Origin: an uncultured Muribaculaceae bacterium
GTDB taxonomy: Bacteria > Bacteroidota > Bacteroidia > Bacteroidales > Muribaculaceae
Length of the DNA: 64,000 bases
Assembly (NCBI GenBank): GCA_910586895.1
Contig: CAJUIW010000002.1
Span: 179,806 to 243,805 of the forward strand
Direction: 5' to 3'
Positions 58,145 to 64,000 of this stretch are shown one piece after another. The notes beneath the pieces were generated by a model. That model did not search any database. It had not been told where the DNA came from and was given only the letters and a program-made list of their open reading frames with translations. Position 1 is the first letter of the stretch; each line of letters opens with the position of its first letter. The position numbers and the translations under genes are program-made.

Positions 58145-60175
58145 ATGGAACATAATAACAAAGCCCTCGAGGGTATGATTGACTCTACCCCGATTATGAA
58201 GGATTATGCCGACATGGAGTCGGGCAAGCTTCCTGAATATACCATCGATTCAAAGATCCCTGAAGGCCCTCTGGCTGACAAGTGGACCAACTATAAGGCT
58301 CACCAGAAGCTGGTGAACCCCGCCAACAAGCGTAACCTCGACATCATCGTCGTAGGTACAGGTCTGGCCGGCGCCTCTGCAGCATCAACACTTGCCGAAC
58401 TCGGCTTCAACGTGTGGAACTTCTGCATCCAGGACAGCCCCCGTCGCGCTCACTCGATCGCCGCACAGGGTGGTATCAACGCCGCCAAGGACTATCAGAA
58501 CGACGGTGACTCTATCTACCGCCTGTTCTATGACACTGTAAAGGGTGGTGACTTCCGCTCACGTGAAGCCAACGTTTACCGTCTGGCCGAAGTGTCAAAC
58601 AACATCATTGACCAGTGCGTGCAGCAGGGTGTTCCCTTCGCACGTGAGTACGGCGGCCTGCTCGCCAACCGTTCATTCGGCGGCGCCCAGGTGTCACGTA
58701 CATTCTACGCCAAGGGTCAGACAGGCCAGCAGCTCCTGCTCGGTGCCTACGCTTCACTGAACCGTCAGATTGAAAAGGGCCAGGTGCGCTCGTTCAACCG
58801 TCGTGAGATGCTTGACCTCGTAATCATCGACGGTCGCGCACGCGGTATCATTGTCCGCAACCTCGTTACCGGCGAAATCGAACGCTACGCAGCTCACGCT
58901 GTAGTGCTTGCCACCGGTGGTTACGGCCGTACATTCTTCCTCTCCACCAACGCTATGGGCTGCAACGGCTCAGCCGCTATCCAGGCCTTCAAGAAGGGCG
59001 CATATCTGTCAAACCTCGCGTTCACACAGATTCACCCCACATGTATCCCCGTTCACGGTGAGGACCAGAGCAAGCTCACCCTTATGAGCGAATCGCTCCG
59101 TAACGACGGACGTATCTGGGTGCCCAAGAAGAAAGAGGATGCCGAGGCTATCCGCGCCGGCAAGAAGCGTCCTACCGATATCCCCGACGAGGACCGCGAC
59201 TTCTACCTCGAACGCCGCTATCCCGCCTTCGGTAACCTCTGCCCCCGTGACATCGCCAGCCGTGCCGCCAAGGAACGTTGCGACGCCGGCTACGGTGTAG
59301 GTACCGGCAATGCCGTATATCTTGACTTCAAGTATGCTATCGAACGCCTCGGTGAGGATGCCGTACGTGACCGCTACGGTAACCTCTTCGACATGTACCA
59401 GATGATATCTGATGACAACCCCTATGAAACTCCCATGATGATCTTCCCCGCATCGCACTACACCATGGGCGGTATATGGGTTGACTACGAACTCCAGACT
59501 TCAATCAAGGGCCTTTTCGCTATCGGTGAATGTAACTTCTCTGACCACGGTGCAAACCGCCTCGGTGCATCAGCTCTCATGCAGGGTCTGGCCGACGGTT
59601 ACTTCGTGCTTCCCTACACCATGCAGAACTATCTGAGCGACCAGATCAAGGTGCCTCACTTCACTACTGACGCTCCTGAATTTGACGCTGCTGAAAAGGC
59701 CGTGCGTGACCGCATTGAGAAGCTTATGAGCATCAAGGGTACAAAGAGCCCGGATGAAATCCACAAGCGTCTCGGTCATGTGATGTGGAATCTCGTAGGT
59801 ATGGGACGTACACTCCAGAGCCTCGTGAAGGCTGTTGACGAAATCGAGGAAGTACGCAAGGAATTCTACTCTGACCTGCGTGTGGTAGGTGCTGCCGACG
59901 ACCTCAACACCGAGCTTGAAAAGGCTCTGCGTCTTGAGGACTTCCTGGTTATCGCCAAGATGATGGCTATCGACGCCCTGCACCGCAACGAATCATGCGG
60001 CGCACACTTCCGCGAAGAGTATCAGACAGCCGACGGCGAAGCTGCCCGCGACGACGAGCACTACATGTACGTAAGCTGCTGGAAGTACACCGGCGACAAT
60101 GAAAAGCCCATCCTGATCCGCGAACCCCTCAACTACGAGGCTATCAAGGTTCAGACACGTAACTACAAGTCCTAA
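58145..60175 (+). CDS. frdA: Fumarate reductase/succinate dehydrogenase flavoprotein subunit
   Basis: 676 residues. FAD-binding GTGLAGASAASTLAELGF near residue 72, covalent-flavin His in RRAHSIAAQGGINAAK, substrate site around HPTCIPVHGED, and the capping-domain and C-terminal helical regions at normal length. In anaerobic Bacteroidales it works mainly as fumarate reductase, the final step of the succinate pathway and a major electron sink. Located 18 bases after frdC and 30 bases before frdB. Strong C-ending codon preference fits high expression. Confidence 0.97.
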   Translation: MEHNNKALEGMIDSTPIMKDYADMESGKLPEYTIDSKIPEGPLADKWTNYKAHQKLVNPANKRNLDIIVVGTGLAGASAASTLAELGFNVWNFCIQDSPRRAHSIAAQGGINAAKDYQNDGDSIYRLFYDTVKGGDFRSREANVYRLAEVSNNIIDQCVQQGVPFAREYGGLLANRSFGGAQVSRTFYAKGQTGQQLLLGAYASLNRQIEKGQVRSFNRREMLDLVIIDGRARGIIVRNLVTGEIERYAAHAVVLATGGYGRTFFLSTNAMGCNGSAAIQAFKKGAYLSNLAFTQIHPTCIPVHGEDQSKLTLMSESLRNDGRIWVPKKKEDAEAIRAGKKRPTDIPDEDRDFYLERRYPAFGNLCPRDIASRAAKERCDAGYGVGTGNAVYLDFKYAIERLGEDAVRDRYGNLFDMYQMISDDNPYETPMMIFPASHYTMGGIWVDYELQTSIKGLFAIGECNFSDHGANRLGASALMQGLADGYFVLPYTMQNYLSDQIKVPHFTTDAPEFDAAEKAVRDRIEKLMSIKGTKSPDEIHKRLGHVMWNLVGMGRTLQSLVKAVDEIEEVRKEFYSDLRVVGAADDLNTELEKALRLEDFLVIAKMMAIDALHRNESCGAHFREEYQTADGEAARDDEHYMYVSCWKYTGDNEKPILIREPLNYEAIKVQTRNYKS

Positions 60176-60205
60176 TAACTCACCACGTGAAAATCAGAAA
60201 CTAAA

Positions 60206-60961
60206 ATGGAAACTACAATAAGCGTAAACCTGAAAATTTGGCGTCAACGTGGTCCGAAAGAAAAAGGACAGTTCGTCAACTATCACCTCGACAATGTGTC
60301 AACGGGCAGCAGCTTCCTTGAAATGCTGGATATGCTTAATCAGCAGCTCGTGGAACAGAACGAGGAACCCGTAGTGTTCGACAGCGACTGCCGCGAAGGT
60401 ATCTGCGGTATGTGCTCGCTCTATATCAACGGTCATCCCCACGGACCCGTGCAGGGCATCACCACATGTCAGCTCCACATGCGTAAGTTCAATGACGGTG
60501 ACACCATCACCATCGAACCCTGGCGCTCGGCTGCATTCCCTGTGATCCGCGACCTTATGGTAAACCGCAACGCCTTCGACCAGATTCAGCAGGCCGGCGG
60601 TTATGTATCGTTCAACTGCGGCGGTGCTCCTGATGCCAACGCTACTCCTATCTCAAAGGAAGTGGCCGACGTGGCTATGGACTCAGCTACATGTATCGGC
60701 TGCGGTGCTTGTGTAGCAGCTTGTAAGAACGGTTCAGCCATGCTCTTCGTGTCAGCCAAGGTAAGCCAGTTTGCACTTCTGCCCCAGGGCCAGGTGGAAC
60801 GCGCCCGTCGCGCCCGCGCCATGGTTCGCAAGATGGACGAACTCGGCTTCGGCAACTGCACCAATACCGGTGCCTGCGCAGCTGAATGCCCGAAGAACAT
60901 CTCACTGAGCAATATCGCACGTCTTAACCGCGAATTCATCAAGGCTAAGTGCTCTGAATAA
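60206..60961 (+). CDS. frdB: Fumarate reductase/succinate dehydrogenase iron-sulfur subunit
   Basis: 251 residues. The N-terminal ferredoxin-type 2Fe-2S domain has CREGICGMC and a distal Cys in ITTCQLH. The C-terminal domain carries CIGCGACVAACKN and CTNTGACAAECPKNI for the 4Fe-4S and 3Fe-4S clusters. It carries electrons from the cytochrome b anchor to the flavoprotein. Last gene of the operon; a G/C-rich terminator follows 27 bases after the stop. Confidence 0.96.
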   Translation: METTISVNLKIWRQRGPKEKGQFVNYHLDNVSTGSSFLEMLDMLNQQLVEQNEEPVVFDSDCREGICGMCSLYINGHPHGPVQGITTCQLHMRKFNDGDTITIEPWRSAAFPVIRDLMVNRNAFDQIQQAGGYVSFNCGGAPDANATPISKEVADVAMDSATCIGCGACVAACKNGSAMLFVSAKVSQFALLPQGQVERARRARAMVRKMDELGFGNCTNTGACAAECPKNISLSNIARLNREFIKAKCSE

Positions 60962-60987
60962 GAGCCGCGCCTCTGATAATACAGCTA

Positions 60988-61019
60988 AGAGCGCCGACCC
61001 TGCGAGGGGCCGGCGCTCT
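60988..61019 (+). terminator. Terminator of frdCAB
   Basis: AGAGCGCCG pairs with CGGCGCTCT with CCC/GGG continuing the stem, followed by CCTTTTG. Confidence 0.85.
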
Positions 61020-61122
61020 CCTTTTGTATCATGCCTGTACAATTGCACAGATTACTATGTAACAGTGTCGAATTTTAATGATAGAACCTGACGAAAAATT
61101 TTGTTTTTACGTTTGCTTAACA

Positions 61123-61130
61123 TATATTTG
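61123..61130 (+). promoter_or_regulatory. Promoter -7 box of the protease-serpin operon (TATATTTG)
   Basis: Exact box with TTTG 19 bases upstream (61100-61103), 42 bases before the protease start. Confidence 0.65.
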
Positions 61131-61171
61131 CAGCAATCTTATCACACGACCTTAAAAGTTTATTTTTAGCT

Positions 61172-62650
61172 ATGAAAATCAAGTTGTTTATGGCAGGGGT
61201 GATGACCCTCGCCATTCTGACGGGATGCAACGCAAATATTGACGAACCGACACCTGTCACGGAGTCTGAACCGAAGGAAACATCTGTTGGAAGTGACATT
61301 GCCACAGCTGATGAAGCCTCAACCGTGGCTGATAAATTCATGGGGCGGCTATCTCCCGGGCGTAGCAGAGCTGCTTATTCGGACGCGACCACTATGCAGA
61401 TAAGCGACAGTTGCGGAAATCCATTGATGTATGTGATCAACTACGGGAATAATAACGGATTTGTAATAGTATCCGCTTCAAAGGATTACGAGCCTGTGCT
61501 CGCGTACAGCGACAAGGGGCATTTCGACATTGACATAGCCCGTAAGACTGGAGCCTCAATATGGTTGAATGCCGCCGAAACCACCATTGCATCGGTTGAT
61601 ACCATTTCACCTGACATGAAGATGTTTGCCAGAATAGAATGGGAGAAATATCTTCCTCAGACAAAGCCGGCAACAGTAGCTTCACAATCCTCACGTGCCA
61701 ACTATAACGGCTATGATATTGATGCGATAAAGCAGGCTGCATTCGATGAATGGTACCACAACGGATGGTATGTTTACACAGACACATGGATACCGGGAGT
61801 ACCGACACATTCGCCTACTGCTTATCCCAGTGAGATAAACTGGCAACTTGATGAGATCCGCAGCGATAACTCTTCTTTCTTTATGACAGGACGCCCGTTG
61901 ATAGAGGATACCTACGTGGTTGGATGGGATGAGACCGAATCCAAAAGAGTGGATCCTTTAATGAAAACCCAATGGGGTCAACAAGCTCCATTCAACTATT
62001 ATCTCCAATCGATATATCCGAACTCAACATATTTAGGATGTACGACTGTCGCTGTAGGACAGATTCTACGATTCCGTGAGGATTTGCCCGGATATGATTA
62101 TTATATTATGCCCGATACTCGAACTAGTTTTGGAGACATGAATTATGCTGGGAAATTTCTGTATGATATAGGGCGAGCTCTAAAAATTGATTACTCAAAT
62201 GCCAAATCCGGAGCGTCATTGAAAACTGTTAAAAACGCTCTAAAAAAATGGGGGTACTCGTTTGAAGAAAAAGAATTCTATCAGGAAACTTTAGCGATGG
62301 CTGTCATCTACTCTAAATCACCGGTGTACATCCGTGCATCTGGCAGGAATGATAAGACAGGAGAAAAAAATATCGGTCACGCATGGGTATGTGACGGAGC
62401 TACCTACAACCGAACTACATACTACTTTTATGTAATGGTTCCTAATCCAACGCCCGAGGATGCCGGTACCGGGCCATATAAACCTTGGTCATGGCCTGCT
62501 GCCAGAAAAGAGCACTCCTATTATAGCTACCACTTCAACTGGGGTTACTATGGCGAAGGTGACGGATTTTATTCAGGATCAGTTTTCAACATAAAAGATT
62601 GCATTTATTATAAGGATATCACTATACTGTCAAATATTAAAAAGAATTAG
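61172..62650 (+). CDS. C10 family cysteine protease (streptopain-like), lipoprotein
   Basis: 492 residues. Lipoprotein signal with lipobox LTGC (Cys about residue 19). An inhibitory Spi_C10-type propeptide (residues about 40-150; GFVIVSASKDYEPVLAYS) is followed by a long prodomain linker. The catalytic domain from about residue 265 has TQWGQQAPFNYY, the nucleophile Cys290 in YLGCTTVAVGQ, and His403 in GHAWVCDG. Related to streptococcal SpeB and Bacteroides fragilis Bfp proteases. The zymogen would be activated by propeptide cleavage at the cell surface. The serpin gene begins 4 bases after its stop, so they form an operon. Part of its 3' region is repeated at 63946-64000. Confidence 0.9.
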   Translation: MKIKLFMAGVMTLAILTGCNANIDEPTPVTESEPKETSVGSDIATADEASTVADKFMGRLSPGRSRAAYSDATTMQISDSCGNPLMYVINYGNNNGFVIVSASKDYEPVLAYSDKGHFDIDIARKTGASIWLNAAETTIASVDTISPDMKMFARIEWEKYLPQTKPATVASQSSRANYNGYDIDAIKQAAFDEWYHNGWYVYTDTWIPGVPTHSPTAYPSEINWQLDEIRSDNSSFFMTGRPLIEDTYVVGWDETESKRVDPLMKTQWGQQAPFNYYLQSIYPNSTYLGCTTVAVGQILRFREDLPGYDYYIMPDTRTSFGDMNYAGKFLYDIGRALKIDYSNAKSGASLKTVKNALKKWGYSFEEKEFYQETLAMAVIYSKSPVYIRASGRNDKTGEKNIGHAWVCDGATYNRTTYYFYVMVPNPTPEDAGTGPYKPWSWPAARKEHSYYSYHFNWGYYGEGDGFYSGSVFNIKDCIYYKDITILSNIKKN

Positions 62651-62654
62651 AACG

Positions 62655-63929
62655 ATGAAAAAAATGTTTTACTTATGCATGGGGTTGGCCATGACAGCCG
62701 CCATGACCGCTTGCGACAGCAATGATGAACCGGAACCTGTATTCCCGGCGCCTCCTGTCATAGAAAAATCCATAGAGCAGGGACTCAATGATGCTTCAAT
62801 CCGTATATCAAACGCTGCGGCATCCGTATGGAATGATAACACGGACGAAAACAATATCATTTCTCCGCTATCGATGTCGATGCTTTTGGGAATGACAGCC
62901 AATGCATGTACCGATGATGCCTGTTCGGAGATAATGGAGCTATTCGGGCTTCATGCTGCTGACCTGCCGCTGTTGAACCGCAACATGGCCGACATTCTTA
63001 CCACAAGCCACGATATGCCTGAGTCGGCGCTGCTGTTTTCCAATTCCATGTGGCTGTCAGATAAATATAAATTCTCAACCAACCTGAACGAAACCGTAGA
63101 GAAATACTATAATGCTACAGCTCAACACGCGGATCTCAACAGTCAGAGCGGCGCGGATATTATAAGCGAATGGGTAAATCAGGATATAAAGAACAAGATG
63201 GAATATAGCTATTCTGTATCCCCGATGCAGGACGTAAACTTTATGGAGCTTAGCATGCTTTACTTCAAAGCCGACTGGATGGAAAAATTTGACAAGAAAA
63301 ACACAACCAAGAAGCAATTCAAAAACTATGACAGTTCGAAGTCGATGGTTGACATGATGAAATCATCGCAGGAGGTGGCATATGCCGAAACAGAGAGAGG
63401 CGACCGTTTTGCAAAACTATATTACAAAAACCGTAATATAACAATGTCAGTATATCTGCCGGCTGATCCTGCAGATATTGATGCTCTTTCGGATTTTTCA
63501 GCCATATATGCTTACACGTTTCCGGAACTTAATGGAAGTTATTTTCAAAACATAGGAAAGTATTTTCAAACAAGTGGAGATATCAGCATCACCATGCCGC
63601 TATTTGAACTTAAAAGAGATATCAATTTGAAGAAGGTTGCAGAAGCTGTAGGCATCAATTCAATATTTGAGACAGGCGAATCTTTTGCTCCCGGTATAAT
63701 ACCTAATGACAGCGAGACTCCACTTGCTTATCTGACTGATATGGATCAGGTCATAGACCTCACGGTCAATGAGGACGGTGCCGAAATCAAAGTCGTGTCC
63801 TCAGGCAAAGATAAAGGAGATATGGCCCCCGGCCCTGTTGCCGGTCCGCTGGTGCTTGACCGTCCTTTTCAGTTCATGGTTTCGGCTTACGGTACTGTAA
63901 TAGCTGTCGGACGCATCATGAAGCTGTAG
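62655..63929 (+). CDS. Serpin-family lipoprotein
   Basis: 424 residues. Lipobox MTAC (Cys about residue 20). Full serpin fold: NIISPLSMSMLLGMTANA, VNFMELSMLYFKADWMEKFDKKNT, ISITMPLFELKRDINL, and the C-terminal LDRPFQFMVSAYGTVIAVGRI. The reactive loop runs from NEDGAEIK to about GPVAGPLV. The hinge lacks the run of Ala seen in classical inhibitory serpins (it has Ile-Lys-Val-Val), so inhibition by loop insertion is uncertain. Encoded directly behind a C10 cysteine protease, it may shield the cell from that enzyme; in B. fragilis C10 proteases have unrelated Spi-type partners instead. Confidence 0.93.
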   Translation: MKKMFYLCMGLAMTAAMTACDSNDEPEPVFPAPPVIEKSIEQGLNDASIRISNAAASVWNDNTDENNIISPLSMSMLLGMTANACTDDACSEIMELFGLHAADLPLLNRNMADILTTSHDMPESALLFSNSMWLSDKYKFSTNLNETVEKYYNATAQHADLNSQSGADIISEWVNQDIKNKMEYSYSVSPMQDVNFMELSMLYFKADWMEKFDKKNTTKKQFKNYDSSKSMVDMMKSSQEVAYAETERGDRFAKLYYKNRNITMSVYLPADPADIDALSDFSAIYAYTFPELNGSYFQNIGKYFQTSGDISITMPLFELKRDINLKKVAEAVGINSIFETGESFAPGIIPNDSETPLAYLTDMDQVIDLTVNEDGAEIKVVSSGKDKGDMAPGPVAGPLVLDRPFQFMVSAYGTVIAVGRIMKL

Positions 63930-63945
63930 TTAAAATGAAATTATA

Positions 63946-64000
63946 AACTACATACTACTTTTATGTAATGGTTCCTAATCCAACGCCCGAGGATGCCGGT
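63946..64000 (+). pseudogene. Internal fragment of the C10 protease gene, repeated (cut by the window edge)
   Basis: These 55 bases are identical to 62413-62467, inside the protease gene (codons from residue 415 on). The copy is preceded in frame by a TAA (63944-63946) and has no start, so it is a broken 5'-truncated copy. It begins 16 bases after the serpin stop and runs off the window; its full length is not known. Confidence 0.8.

Overview
The window looks like chromosome of a gut Bacteroidales bacterium, most likely a member or relative of the Muribaculaceae (an inference; no rRNA is present). The evidence is two SusC/SusD pairs, many signal-peptide glycan hydrolases, T9SS-like C-terminal tails, a FrdCAB operon of the Bacteroides type, and the Bacteroidetes promoter box TAnnTTTG in front of most transcription units, with little use of Shine-Dalgarno sites.

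Layout. 1-931: the last codons of a type I-C cas2, a leader and a CRISPR array of ten good repeats plus one degenerate terminal repeat. 1158-4624: a small lipoprotein, an unknown protein, purN and an alkaline phosphatase. 4815-9369: an AraC regulator followed by a phosphodiesterase-GH35 beta-galactosidase operon. 9501-10251: tRNA-Ala(GGC), whose 3' end and terminator are duplicated around a DUF4160/DUF2442 pair, which looks like a tiny tRNA-targeted insertion. 10364-19400: housekeeping genes (comM/yifB, DUF4369 lipoprotein, pldA, dtd-mazG-deoC-dispanin-DUF2752, a GH123/DUF4091 protein, rlmN).

19893-38160 is a polysaccharide utilisation locus: SusC, SusD, an Ig-fold surface lipoprotein, two tandem GH85-like endo-beta-N-acetylglucosaminidases and a GH2 beta-galactosidase, probably aimed at host N-glycans. 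After a U32 family gene comes a sialic acid locus read leftwards from 52641 to 39574: TonB receptor and SusD (nanO/nanU), MFS transporter (nanT), lyase (nanA), N-acylglucosamine 2-epimerase (nanE), a three-domain esterase/sialate O-acetylesterase/Kelch mutarotase fusion, and a creatininase-family gene. Together the two loci would cut N-glycans, import sialic acid and convert it to amino sugars. No sialidase lies in the window.

52926-64000: a divergent iron-type alcohol dehydrogenase, a cluster of palindromic and tandem repeats, a small lysine-rich protein, queC/queF, a glucosaminidase, frdCAB, and a C10 cysteine protease followed 4 bases later by a serpin. The last 55 bases repeat an internal piece of the protease gene exactly, which points to a tandem duplication continuing past the edge.

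The most unusual points are the tRNA-flanked mini-cassette, the protease-serpin pair and its partial duplication, the replaced hairpin in the last CRISPR repeat, a possible small RNA near 19500, a perfect 14-bp inverted repeat upstream of nanT, and a G10 tract in the nanO/adh control region.
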